In this document: positions 39,436 through 47,892 of the stretch, piece after piece
Position numbering within the stretch: the first letter of the stretch is position 1
How the letters are laid out: every line of letters begins with the position of its first letter
NCBI GenBank assembly: GCA_024235255.1
Contig: JACKMT010000001.1
Location: forward strand, 62,001 to 126,000
DNA length: 64,000 nt
Origin: Chromatiaceae bacterium
GTDB taxonomy: Bacteria > Pseudomonadota > Gammaproteobacteria > Chromatiales > Chromatiaceae
Direction: 5' to 3'
Program-made: the position numbers and the translations under genes
The notes under the pieces: generated by a model
What the model was told of the DNA's origin: nothing
What the model saw: only the letters and a program-made list of their open reading frames with translations
Database searches by the model: none

Positions 39436-40619
39436 TCAAGCCTATCGGATCGGATGTACTCCAACCACTGTTCGTCTACGACTCAGATGAGCATCAGGAG
39501 TTACGGCGTGAAGCGGAAACCCTGCCGTCTGTGATAATTAGTTCACAGGCAGCAGGCAATGCCGTAATGATGGGGGGCGGGTACTTTAGTCCACTTAAAG
39601 GTTTCATGACCGTCGGTGACGCTATCGGTTGCTCCGAAAACATGAAAATGTCCGACGGTAGCTTTTTCCCTGTACCGATTCTCTGTCTGCAGGAGAACGT
39701 CGACACCATCAAAGGCCAGAAACGTATTGCGTTGCGCGACCCGAATGTCGATGGCAACCCTGTGTTGGCGGTTATGAACGTCAATGCAATCGAAGAGGTC
39801 AGCGATAGTCAGATGCAGCTGATGACCGAAAAGGTCTATGGCACCACGGATAACGAGCATCCAGGTGTTGCCGCTTTCAACAGCCAGGGTAGATTCGCCG
39901 TATCCGGTCCGATCAGAGTACTCAATTTCAGCTACTTTCAGACAGATTTTCCCGATACTTTTCGCACTGCCGTTGAGATCCGAAATGAGATCCGCGAGCG
40001 CGGTTGGAACACCATCGTCTCTTTTCAGACCCGCAACCCAATGCATCGAGCGCATGAGGAGCTCTGCAAAATGGCCATGGAGGCGGTTGCAGCGGATGGT
40101 GTAGTGGTGCATATGCTGCTCGGCAAACTGAAACCGGGGGATATTCCCGCGCCGGTACGCGATGCAGCCATACGTAAAATGGCAGAACTCTATTTTCCGC
40201 CAAATACCGTGATGGTTACCGGTTATGGTTTCGATATGCTCTATGCGGGCCCGCGAGAGGCTGTGCTGCACGCCTACTTCCGGCAGAACATGGGTAGCAC
40301 ACATTTTATCGTCGGCCGCGATCATGCCGGTGTCGGAGACTATTATGGCGCCTTCGACGCCCAGACCATCTTCGATGAGGAGGTTCCCGAAGGCGCTTTG
40401 GCGATCGAAGTTTTTAAAGCTGACCACACTGCCTACTCGAAAAAACTCAACAAAGTGGTAATGATGCGCGATGCGCCTGATCACTCAAAAGAGGATTTTG
40501 TACTGCTTTCCGGCACCAAAGTACGGGAGATGCTGGGGGATGGCATAGCACCACCCCCCGAGTTTTCTCGACCTGAAGTGGCCGAAATCCTGATGGATTA
40601 CTATAAATCGCTGAAATAA
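39432..40619 (+). CDS. sat: ATP sulfurylase, dissimilatory type
   Basis: A 395-residue enzyme that interconverts sulfate plus ATP with adenosine 5'-phosphosulfate plus pyrophosphate. The nucleotide-binding motif Q-T-R-N-P-M-H-R-A-H-E-E lies at 199-210 and G-R-D-H-A-G-V-G-D-Y-Y-G at 295-306. This homo-oligomeric Sat type is the one sulfur oxidisers run in reverse to make ATP from APS. No APS reductase genes are adjacent. A strong terminator follows, so sat forms its own unit with the mini-ORF upstream. The ribosome site AGGAG is around 39417-39421. Confidence 0.97.
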   Translation: MIKPIGSDVLQPLFVYDSDEHQELRREAETLPSVIISSQAAGNAVMMGGGYFSPLKGFMTVGDAIGCSENMKMSDGSFFPVPILCLQENVDTIKGQKRIALRDPNVDGNPVLAVMNVNAIEEVSDSQMQLMTEKVYGTTDNEHPGVAAFNSQGRFAVSGPIRVLNFSYFQTDFPDTFRTAVEIRNEIRERGWNTIVSFQTRNPMHRAHEELCKMAMEAVAADGVVVHMLLGKLKPGDIPAPVRDAAIRKMAELYFPPNTVMVTGYGFDMLYAGPREAVLHAYFRQNMGSTHFIVGRDHAGVGDYYGAFDAQTIFDEEVPEGALAIEVFKADHTAYSKKLNKVVMMRDAPDHSKEDFVLLSGTKVREMLGDGIAPPPEFSRPEVAEILMDYYKSLK

Positions 40620-40643
40620 TCCCCAACAATCTGCGACAATTCG

Positions 40644-40692
40644 GGGGCGAAGTCGTTAAGCTTGTTCTAAGCTAATGACTCCGCCCCTTTTT
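40644..40692 (+). terminator. Intrinsic terminator after sat
   Basis: A long stem pairs GGGGCG (40644-40649) with CGCCCC (40682-40687), continues through AGTC/GACT and AGCTT/AAGCT pairs, and is followed by T5. It overlaps the A+T-rich leader of metY. Confidence 0.85.
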
Positions 40693-40733
40693 ATTCTTAA
40701 CACAATATAACAATTCTGCGAGGAGTGTTGCCG

Positions 40734-42008
40734 ATGAAAATCGAGACTATTGCCATCCATGGAGGATTCGCACCTGACCCGACCACCAAGGCAGTTGCAG
40801 TGCCGATCTACCAAACCACATCCTACGCTTTTGACGACACCCAGCATGGCGCAGATCTGTTCGACCTGAAGGTTCAGGGCAACATTTACACTCGTATCAT
40901 GAATCCCACCACCGATGTGCTGGAAAAGCGGGTTGCTGCGATGGAGGGCGGTATCGGAGCGCTGGGGTTGGCTTCCGGTATGGCGGCGATAACCAACGCC
41001 ATCTTCACGATCTGCGAAGCGGGCGACAACATCATCACCACCGCCACGCTGTATGGCGGAACCTATAACCTGTTTGCCCATACGCTGCCGCAACTGGGCA
41101 TCACCACACGATTTGCCGATGCCAAGAACATCGAAGGCATGGCAGCGCTGATTGACGATCGGACAAAAGCGGTATTTTGTGAATCGATCGGAAATCCCGC
41201 AGGTAATGTTGTGGATATTGGTGCCATGGCGGAAATGGCACACGCGCACGGCGTGCCACTGATCGTCGACAATACGGTCCCCAGTCCCTATCTGTGCCGA
41301 CCGTTTGAACACGGCGCGGATATCGTGGTTCATGCGCTGACCAAATATATGGGCGGGCACGGCACGACAATCGGCGGCGTTCTGGTCGACTCGGGTAATT
41401 TTCCTTGGGCTGAGAACAAATTGCGTTTCCGTCGGTTGAATGAACCGGATGTCTCCTATCACGGCGTGGTTTATACTGAGGCGCTGGGTCCGGCGGCTTA
41501 TATCGGTCGCGCCAGGGTTGTGCCGCTGCGCAATATGGGCGCTGCCATCTCGCCATTCAACAGCTTCCTCGTGCTCCAGGGTATTGAAACGCTGGCGGTT
41601 CGCATGGATCGTCACTGTGACAATGCGCGCGCGGTTGCGCGCTACCTTAAGGAGCATGAGAGGGTCGAATGGGTGCGTTACGCCGGGTTGGATGACCATC
41701 CTGACAAACCGTTGGTAGATAAATATATGGGAGGGAAGGCCTCCGGTATCCTGTCGTTCGGCATCAAAGGGGGAAAGGAAGCTGGCGCACGCTTTATCGA
41801 TGCGCTGCAGCTTGCGGTTAGGCTGGTAAACATCGGTGATGCCAAAACGCTGGCATGTCACCCGGCCACTACGACGCATCGGCAATTGGGACCGGAAGAG
41901 GCGGCTAAGGCCGGTGTAACAGAAGATATGGTGCGTCTATCCATAGGCATAGAGCACATCGACGACATTATCGCTGATCTGGAACAAGCACTGGCTGCCT
42001 CTAAATAG
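40734..42008 (+). CDS. metY: O-acetylhomoserine sulfhydrylase (aminocarboxypropyltransferase)
   Basis: A 424-residue PLP enzyme of the Cys/Met metabolism family. It should make homocysteine from O-acetylhomoserine and sulfide. The PLP lysine is Lys204 in H-A-L-T-K-Y-M-G-G-H-G-T. Other landmarks are Q-T-T-S-Y-A-F, Y-T-R-I-M-N-P-T and G-M-A-A-I near the phosphate site. The start is ATG 40734, eight bases after GAGGAG; an in-frame GTG at 40725 overlaps that ribosome site. Its position next to sat fits handling of reduced sulfur. Confidence 0.95.
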   Translation: MKIETIAIHGGFAPDPTTKAVAVPIYQTTSYAFDDTQHGADLFDLKVQGNIYTRIMNPTTDVLEKRVAAMEGGIGALGLASGMAAITNAIFTICEAGDNIITTATLYGGTYNLFAHTLPQLGITTRFADAKNIEGMAALIDDRTKAVFCESIGNPAGNVVDIGAMAEMAHAHGVPLIVDNTVPSPYLCRPFEHGADIVVHALTKYMGGHGTTIGGVLVDSGNFPWAENKLRFRRLNEPDVSYHGVVYTEALGPAAYIGRARVVPLRNMGAAISPFNSFLVLQGIETLAVRMDRHCDNARAVARYLKEHERVEWVRYAGLDDHPDKPLVDKYMGGKASGILSFGIKGGKEAGARFIDALQLAVRLVNIGDAKTLACHPATTTHRQLGPEEAAKAGVTEDMVRLSIGIEHIDDIIADLEQALAASK

Positions 42009-42158
42009 CAAAGCGGGGAAACGTCACAATCCTCTTCCCCCTGATCAAACTGGGGGGAGGGGGTAATAGCATGACCGGCTAGCTTAAACCCAGGGTAACG
42101 AATGATACCTGATAGATATCGAAAAGTTGCTGATCAAGCAAAAAATTCCACTGAGAAC

Positions 42159-42668
42159 TTAGTGTATTGCGGCGAATTTGGGCGTTTCGAGTGAGGCTAG
42201 GGACATGACGGCGCTGCTGATCGCTTCATCCAGAAAATGGGTGTAACTGTCGGCCTCATTGAATCCTACAATGGGTTCTGTCAGCGGTTTTCCATGATGG
42301 TCAACAAGCACCACTGTGGGTGTGGCATAGATCTTATAACGACTGACGAAGATACGGACGCGTATCTTTTCACCATCGAAATCGGTGATCTTTCCACCAT
42401 CTTCGATGTTAAACTCACGTATCAACACTCTACCCTTTAGGGCGCCGTTTTTGATGAGAGGTTTGAGCACCTCCTCTCTGAGGCGAACACAGTAGGGGCA
42501 GTGGTCAGTGCTGAAGATCACCATGATGGGAATACCGGCGTTCTTTGCTTGTGATGCTTCCACTGACCAGTCGCTAGTGGTACTGATATCAGTATGTTTG
42601 TCTGGCCACACCAGAGTGGAAAGGGCAAGCATTGAAACGAAGCATGCCAATTTGAAAAGAGTCTTCAC
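42159..42668 (-). CDS. Periplasmic thioredoxin-fold protein (SoxW-like)
   Basis: A 169-residue secreted protein. Residues 1-21 form a signal peptide. The thioredoxin core has M-V-I-F-S-T-D-H-C-P-Y-C-V-R-L, with a CPYC active site near residue 57, and the cis-proline segment I-Y-A-T-P-T-V-V-L-V-D. A non-canonical CPYC is typical of SoxW-like and DsbA-like proteins. It should reduce or oxidise periplasmic cysteines, possibly for the sulfur-oxidation system, judging by the sat and metY neighbours (inference). The C-terminal 25 residues are an extension. Confidence 0.87.
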   Translation of the reverse strand: MKTLFKLACFVSMLALSTLVWPDKHTDISTTSDWSVEASQAKNAGIPIMVIFSTDHCPYCVRLREEVLKPLIKNGALKGRVLIREFNIEDGGKITDFDGEKIRVRIFVSRYKIYATPTVVLVDHHGKPLTEPIVGFNEADSYTHFLDEAISSAVMSLASLETPKFAAIH

Positions 42669-42776
42669 AACTAATCATTCCTAACTGCTTAACTACCATC
42701 AAGGCTATCGTCGTTATTAGCGATTTCTTGAATATTAGTATTCTATAATATTTTCTAAAAATATACCATTGATATT

Positions 42777-43397
42777 ATGGAAAACCCTATGAATTACGAA
42801 GTTAAAATAGTGGAAACCGAAAATCTTTACCGGGGTTTTCTGGGAATAAATCGATTTCACATTCGTCATAGCCTGTTTGCGGGCGGTATTGGTCCGGTAA
42901 TCATACGAGAGAGAGTGGAAAGCTATCAGGCTGCGTCGATTCTGCTTTACGATCCGTTCCTGGACAAGGTAGTGATGATAGAGCAGTTCAGGATAGGCGC
43001 TATCGATGACCCTGGCGGCGCTTGGGTGCTGGAGGTGATAGGTGGCGTTATCGAGCGCGGAGAAGCGCCGGAGGAGGTTGCCCGCAGGGAGGCAGTGGAG
43101 GAGGCGGGCTGTCGCCCGGAAAGAGTCGAGTCGATCTGCGATTTTATGGTGAGTCCGGGATTTTCCACGGAACGGATATTCTTGTTCTGCGGCGAAGTTG
43201 ATGCATCCTCTGCCGGCGGTATCCATGGCTTAGAACAGGAGGGTGAGGATATTCGGGTTGAAGTGCTTTCATCAGACGAGGTAATCGGTGAACTCTATGG
43301 CGGGCGGATCAACTGCACCAGCGCGATTGTCGCGGTGCAGTGGTTGGCGATGAACCGGGAGCGACTGCGGCGGGAGTGGACATCCGAGAAGTCGTAA
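42777..43397 (+). CDS. nudF: ADP-ribose pyrophosphatase-like NUDIX hydrolase
   Basis: A 206-residue NUDIX enzyme similar to E. coli NudF, which splits ADP-ribose into AMP and ribose 5-phosphate. The NUDIX box is G-G-V-I-E-R-G-E-A-P-E-E-V-A-R-R-E-A-V-E-E-A-G, complete with all metal-binding Glu residues. The N-terminal dimerisation strand and M-V-S-P-G-F-S-T-E-R-I match the family. ATG 42789 is an alternative start. Confidence 0.93.
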   Translation: MENPMNYEVKIVETENLYRGFLGINRFHIRHSLFAGGIGPVIIRERVESYQAASILLYDPFLDKVVMIEQFRIGAIDDPGGAWVLEVIGGVIERGEAPEEVARREAVEEAGCRPERVESICDFMVSPGFSTERIFLFCGEVDASSAGGIHGLEQEGEDIRVEVLSSDEVIGELYGGRINCTSAIVAVQWLAMNRERLRREWTSEKS

Positions 43398-43487
43398 AGT
43401 GTCTGACTTGACGGACTAATCACCTCATTCTTGGTATGCACCGGTTGGCTGCGACAGGGAGTGCATCAGGTTGGAGTTTCCACATCG

Positions 43488-44306
43488 TCATCGAATCTCC
43501 TCCACTTTGAGCCAGATGTTGTGTGCGCGGTTTTCACTATTGCCGGCGCTGAAGCTGATGCCATGCCGTTGGTTACCTTCAGAGTGGGTTGTTCCACCAA
43601 CGCTTATCCACTCGCCAAGCAGCCCGGAAACGCTAGTAGCGGCTTGTACAACATCGAAACTTCCGGGTGACATGCCGGGACGGTCAAGATGCGGACTGAT
43701 CTCAACGGTGACCCGCTGACCATTTACTCGCGGCAGCGCATAGAAACCGGCCGTGGCATCGCGGTACTGGGTGGCACTTTGGAAATGCCGGTATTTGCCA
43801 TCGCCATAACTTTGGTAAGTGGTGATGGGAATGGATTCTCCCGCTGCAATGAAGGCCGGCCTCCCCTCTATTGCCTGGATGATGCTGACCAGTTCGCGCC
43901 GGTTACGTGTATCTGCACCCAGCCCTTGCAGGCGGACGGTGTTGTTGGCACCAGCCTGACCAACGATCACTTTTGTTCGTTTTCCGACCATCCTGTCTAT
44001 GTCAGCAGAAATGCCCCCAGTCTGCTCCTTTTGGTGTTCGCCATGGCGCACTGAGATCAGTAGAAGACGTGGAGGCGTGTCCACACGGTCCAGTATTGCG
44101 CGGATATCTCGCAGGCTTTCCGGCGAAGTCCTGAGGATAAGTTGGTTATTCATGCCGGTTACAGCCCCATCGCTGGAGATAAAAGGACGGATAACAGGCA
44201 GCATTTCCTGTACCGACCGCCCCTTTAATTCAATTATCTCTACCGGATAGTCGGCAAGCAGAGACGTAGTTACCAGCATCAATAATCCCAGTACCCAATA
44301 TTGCAT
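43488..44306 (-). CDS. Small secretin-like outer-membrane protein fragment
   Basis: A 272-residue protein with a signal peptide (residues 1-18), a NolW-like secretin N-domain (A-D-Y-P-V-E-I-I-E-L-K-G, then T-S-P-E-S-L-R-D-I-R-A-I-L-D-R-V-D-T-P-P-R-L-L), and a later part with weak resemblance to the secretin beta domain (V-T-V-E-I-S-P-H-L-D-R-P-G). True secretins are at least 400 residues, so this protein probably cannot form a full channel. It lies 21 bases downstream of another hypothetical gene in the same direction. No type II secretion or pilus assembly genes are nearby. Confidence 0.75.
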   Translation of the reverse strand: MQYWVLGLLMLVTTSLLADYPVEIIELKGRSVQEMLPVIRPFISSDGAVTGMNNQLILRTSPESLRDIRAILDRVDTPPRLLLISVRHGEHQKEQTGGISADIDRMVGKRTKVIVGQAGANNTVRLQGLGADTRNRRELVSIIQAIEGRPAFIAAGESIPITTYQSYGDGKYRHFQSATQYRDATAGFYALPRVNGQRVTVEISPHLDRPGMSPGSFDVVQAATSVSGLLGEWISVGGTTHSEGNQRHGISFSAGNSENRAHNIWLKVEEIR

Positions 44307-44327
44307 ACCCGGCTGCCTCCGGTTGGG

Positions 44328-44846
44328 TTACAAGTTCAGCCGTCGCAAGTCGCTGTCGGGCTGACTGCATTGCCAGATTTCGTTGAAGAGATTGCTCAGG
44401 CCTTGCGCTTTTAATCTATTGTCACAAACAGCCTCTCCCTGGTACCGGTTAGACAGCCTCCACCTGATATAAGCGCGCTGGTCCGCGATAAGAAAATTCT
44501 CCTGATGAGCTATGTAATCTGGATTAGGGCGACGGATCTCCATGCTGCTGGGTAAACGCCGAATCAATTCAACCAGACGGTGCCCCTTTTTTTGGACCTG
44601 AGAGTTGTTCTGCAGCAAGATCCTGACCTGGTTGATATGACTGCGCAGGCAAAAATCTTTAACAGCTGCAAGAAACGGCTGCCGGTCATAAAGCGTGGCA
44701 TCAAGGTCATGACTGAAAATCTCCAGCGTTCGCTGTGCCTGTTCGGCCAAATTGAGACAGCATGCACGAAAATCGTCAGCCCGATCCAGCCTGATCTCTG
44801 TATTGACCGCATTTGTCAAAGAATCGCAACAGCTCCCCATATTCAT
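44328..44846 (-). CDS. Hypothetical protein, possibly a phospholipase D-like half domain
   Basis: A 172-residue cytoplasmic protein without signal or membrane span. Features such as R-T-L-E-I-F-S-H-D-L-D near residue 40, V-R-I-L-L-Q-N-N-S and H-Q-E-N-F-L-I-A-D suggest half of a phospholipase D-like fold with H-x-E-N in place of H-x-K, so it may be inactive. I do not recognise the family with certainty. It precedes the secretin-like gene by 21 bases, so the two are likely one operon. Confidence 0.72.
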   Translation of the reverse strand: MNMGSCCDSLTNAVNTEIRLDRADDFRACCLNLAEQAQRTLEIFSHDLDATLYDRQPFLAAVKDFCLRSHINQVRILLQNNSQVQKKGHRLVELIRRLPSSMEIRRPNPDYIAHQENFLIADQRAYIRWRLSNRYQGEAVCDNRLKAQGLSNLFNEIWQCSQPDSDLRRLNL

Positions 44847-45388
44847 CGATGTAAGTTTCCTGTACTAGAGTGTACTAACGTTCTTAATTTGAGACGTTGG
44901 TCCTCTGCTGTTCACCACTGCAGCGGGCAAGACTACTTTCGCTGTGGGAAACAATTTTATAAAATTAACACGGATTTAAGTTGAGATTCATGAAGTTGGC
45001 GCTATATTTACAGTTGATGTTTCTCGAAACGCAATCGACTTTGTGTCTGAGCCAATCAAAAGATATCATGGGGGTGTTTCAGGCAGCCAGTGGTAAAAGT
45101 GGGGTAATAATATTTAAGGAGTGTAGGACACCCTGAGATATTGTCGTACGTGTAATGGGGTGGCAAGCATTGATTAAGGCTGAATCTGTTTCGCGTACAT
45201 TATTCTGTTTTTGTACGACGGAAATTGCTTAAAAATCACTGGCAATCTTTTTGATAATATGACAATCTTCGCCCAAATGAAAACATAGTGTAGTATACGC
45301 TATCTGCGGTCGGATTGGGGTTCTACTGAAACGCCAGGTCAGCAGTAGGTAAAAAGGTAAAGTTTTAAACTGAGAGGAAAAAACGGAT
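44847..45388. other. Divergent promoter region ahead of the OmpA-family gene
   Basis: About 540 bases without a supported gene. A candidate promoter for the OmpA-family gene is annotated separately within it. The rest shows no repeat or family resemblance. Confidence 0.45.
45268..45296 (+). promoter_or_regulatory. Weak candidate promoter of the OmpA-family gene
   Basis: TTCGCC at 45268-45273, 17 bases, then TAGTAT at 45291-45296, the same -10 sequence as the tRNA-Asn promoter. The -35 box is poor. The leader would be about 85 bases. Confidence 0.35.
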
Positions 45389-46051
45389 ATGTTTAAACAG
45401 AAAAAAATTATAGCGATGCTCGCTCCTGTTGGTTTGCTGATAGGCATGACCATGGCAACTCAGGCGATCGCTATGTCCCATGGCGTTAACAAGTATGCCA
45501 CCGACGGCTCCAAGGACATGGTGACGAACAGCGCAGGCGAGTGCTGGAGAACGGTTGGCGGTACCCCCGGCCCCCAGGCAAAATGCGGCGACGAGATGGC
45601 AAAGGAGATGGTTGATGGGGATTCTGACGGCGATGGTGTACCGGATTCCATCGATCGTTGCCCCGGCACCCGTGCAGGCGCCAAGGTTGATCAGTGGGGT
45701 TGCGAGGTTATCGAGAACCTGACCATCGATCTGGTTAATGATGAATTTGATTTTGACAAAGCAGTCCTCAAGCCCGATATGAAAGCTGCTTTGGATGATC
45801 TGGCAAATCGCATTAAGGCAAGCGAAGGTCAGGAGCAGTTGACCATTACCGGACACACCGACAGTATCGGCTCGGAAAGCTACAACATGGGGCTCTCCGA
45901 GCGCCGTGCAAAAGCTGCGGCTACCTACCTGGAAGGCCAGGGTATCACCGGGATAACCACCAATGGCATGGGTGAGTCCAGCCCGGTTGCGGATAATGGC
46001 ACCAAGGCCGGTCGCGCTAAGAACCGTCGAGTTGAGATCAAAACCTACTAA
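45389..46051 (+). CDS. OmpA-family outer-membrane/peptidoglycan-binding protein
   Basis: A 220-residue secreted protein. A signal peptide covers about residues 1-27. Calcium-binding thrombospondin-type repeats follow (D-S-D-G-D-G-V-P-D-S-I-D-R-C-P-G-T). The OmpA-like domain covers the last 115 residues, with T-I-T-G-H-T-D-S-I-G-S and L-S-E-R-R-A-K-A, whose Asp and Arg bind peptidoglycan diaminopimelate. It lacks the eight-stranded barrel of classic OmpA. A GAGAGG ribosome site and a strong terminator frame a single-gene unit. Confidence 0.93.
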   Translation: MFKQKKIIAMLAPVGLLIGMTMATQAIAMSHGVNKYATDGSKDMVTNSAGECWRTVGGTPGPQAKCGDEMAKEMVDGDSDGDGVPDSIDRCPGTRAGAKVDQWGCEVIENLTIDLVNDEFDFDKAVLKPDMKAALDDLANRIKASEGQEQLTITGHTDSIGSESYNMGLSERRAKAAATYLEGQGITGITTNGMGESSPVADNGTKAGRAKNRRVEIKTY

Positions 46052-46098
46052 GATTTAGTTGGTTTGCCGGGGAAATTAGCTCCCCTTCGTGCATAGAG

Positions 46099-46130
46099 AG
46101 CCGGGATCCATTTTGGATCCCGGCTTTTTT
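46099..46130 (+). terminator. Strong intrinsic terminator after the OmpA-family gene
   Basis: AGCCGGGATCC and GGATCCCGGCT form a perfect 11-bp stem with an ATTTT loop, followed by T6. It also faces the purB end, where the A-run on the left is weak. Confidence 0.92.
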
Positions 46131-46165
46131 AATAGAGAAGGGACGACTAACGCTTTTTTTGACGT

Positions 46166-47533
46166 TCAGATGTTGAGGGCTTGCTCGATGGCGTTCCCAA
46201 TATAGGTTTCGGGTGAGAGGTTTTTAAGTCGCTCTTTCACCTCATCAGGCAACTCAAGCCCATCGATGAACTGTTTCATCTCCTTTGGTGCAATTCGCTG
46301 CCCTCTGGTTAACTCCTTCAGTTTTTCGTAGGGTTTTTCAATGCCGTAGCGGCGCATCACAGTCTGAATGGGTTCAGCCAGTACTTCCCAGTTATCATTC
46401 AAATCGGCTGCCAAACGTTGTTCGTTAACCTCCAGCTTTGTGATACCTCGCATTACCGATCGTAGCGCTATCTCGGTATAGGCGATTCCCACGCCCATGT
46501 TGCGCAGCACAGTGGAATCGGTCAGATCTCTTTGCCAGCGTGAAATGGGGAGTTTCTCCGCAAGGTGGCCAAACAATGCATTGGCGATTCCCAGGTTGCC
46601 TTCAGCGTTCTCGAAATCGATTGGGTTTACCTTGTGGGGCATGGTTGAAGAGCCGATTTCACCGGCAATGGTTTTCTGCTTGAAATATCCCAGAGAGATG
46701 TACCCCCATACATCCCGGCAGAAGTCGATCACGATATTGTTGAATCGGGCGATGGCATTGAACAGTTCCGCCATGTAGTCATGGGGTTCGATTTGAATGG
46801 TGTAGGGATTCCAGGTAATGCCTAGCGAGGTGACAAATGCCTTGGCGAAAGCGGGCCAGTCCAGATCGGGATAAGCTGACAGATGTGCGTTGTAATTGCC
46901 AACAGCACCATTTATTTTTCCCAGTAATTCCACGGTGGCTACCTGATCCCGCTGGCGCCGCAGGCGATAGACTACATTGGCCATCTCTTTGCCGAGGGTG
47001 GAGGGGGATGCTGGCTGGCCATGGGTACGACAGAGCATTGGCTTGCTCGCGTACTTTCTGGCCAGCAGTGCAATAGCCTCGATCAGTGTGTCCATTTGCG
47101 GTAGCAGCACTGACGTGCGTCCCTCCATCAGCATCAGTGCATGTGAAAGGTTATTGATATCCTCAGATGTGCAGGCGAAATGGAAAAATTCACTGATTTT
47201 TTCGAGTTCCCTGTTGCCGGATATTTTCTCTTTTAGAAGGTATTCAACTGCTTTAACATCATGGTTGGTGGTGCGTTCTATCTCTTTTACCCGCTCCGCA
47301 TCTTTGATGCTGAAGTTATCAACCAAGTGGTTAAGCAATCGCTCTGACTCGTCACTGAGACTGGGTATTTCCGAAATCTCCGGATGGTTGGCAAGTGCCT
47401 GCAGCCAGCGAATTTCTACCAACACTCGATACTTTATCAGTCCGAATTCACTGAAAATGGACCGCAGGTCAGTACATTTGTCGCCATAGCGCCCGTCGAT
47501 CGGGGAGACGGCAGTTAGTGAAGAGAGTTCCAT
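46166..47533 (-). CDS. purB: Adenylosuccinate lyase
   Basis: A 455-residue purine biosynthesis enzyme that cleaves succinyl-AICAR and adenylosuccinate. The signature G-S-S-T-M-P-H-K-V-N-P is intact, with its flexible catalytic Ser loop, as are the T-S-E-D-I-N-N and C-R-T-H-G-Q-P-A-S-P catalytic His regions. The length matches the E. coli form. In E. coli the order is rluE-nudJ-mnmA-hflD-purB. Here hflD and mnmA lie 4.6 kb further on in the same orientation, separated by three plus-strand genes. Confidence 0.98.
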   Translation of the reverse strand: MELSSLTAVSPIDGRYGDKCTDLRSIFSEFGLIKYRVLVEIRWLQALANHPEISEIPSLSDESERLLNHLVDNFSIKDAERVKEIERTTNHDVKAVEYLLKEKISGNRELEKISEFFHFACTSEDINNLSHALMLMEGRTSVLLPQMDTLIEAIALLARKYASKPMLCRTHGQPASPSTLGKEMANVVYRLRRQRDQVATVELLGKINGAVGNYNAHLSAYPDLDWPAFAKAFVTSLGITWNPYTIQIEPHDYMAELFNAIARFNNIVIDFCRDVWGYISLGYFKQKTIAGEIGSSTMPHKVNPIDFENAEGNLGIANALFGHLAEKLPISRWQRDLTDSTVLRNMGVGIAYTEIALRSVMRGITKLEVNEQRLAADLNDNWEVLAEPIQTVMRRYGIEKPYEKLKELTRGQRIAPKEMKQFIDGLELPDEVKERLKNLSPETYIGNAIEQALNI

Positions 47534-47892
47534 GATTTTCCTGTTGATTACCTACTTTTAGGATGTTTTTGAAATTATACCACTGCTATTGCAGTGCAGA
47601 AATTTTCCGTAAATTGCGATATAAACTATTACTGGCAGTGGATAACATGATTTGATCCTGCCAAAATGGGCGGTGTTTCCCCACTGCATAGGACGATCGT
47701 AATAATATCTATTTTGCGTCTGCAGTGTTATCTACCGATCACTGCTAATTCATTTCCTGCGATCTTTTTCAGTCTGTCTCTGCAGAAAATTTAACCTGAC
47801 AAAATTCTGACAGATGTAGCAATTGATCCACACAGCAGGAGTGAACCGTTTCAACTGCCTTTTCAAGGGCGTAATGGCTGGAGGGCTAAGCG
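47534..47892. other. Divergent promoter region between purB and acnB
   Basis: About 360 bases with A+T-rich stretches that should contain both promoters. No gene or clear box pair is supported. Confidence 0.4.

Noticed and set aside
42030..42066. Possible terminator after metY (CCCC and GGGG runs)
   Set aside because: The pairing is loose and no T-run follows; support is too weak to annotate.
42842..42867. Second match to GGGAAT-N16-CGTC, the ECF promoter pattern
   Set aside because: It lies inside the nudF coding sequence in the sense direction, 60 bases after its start, with no gene start at the expected distance. It is probably chance.
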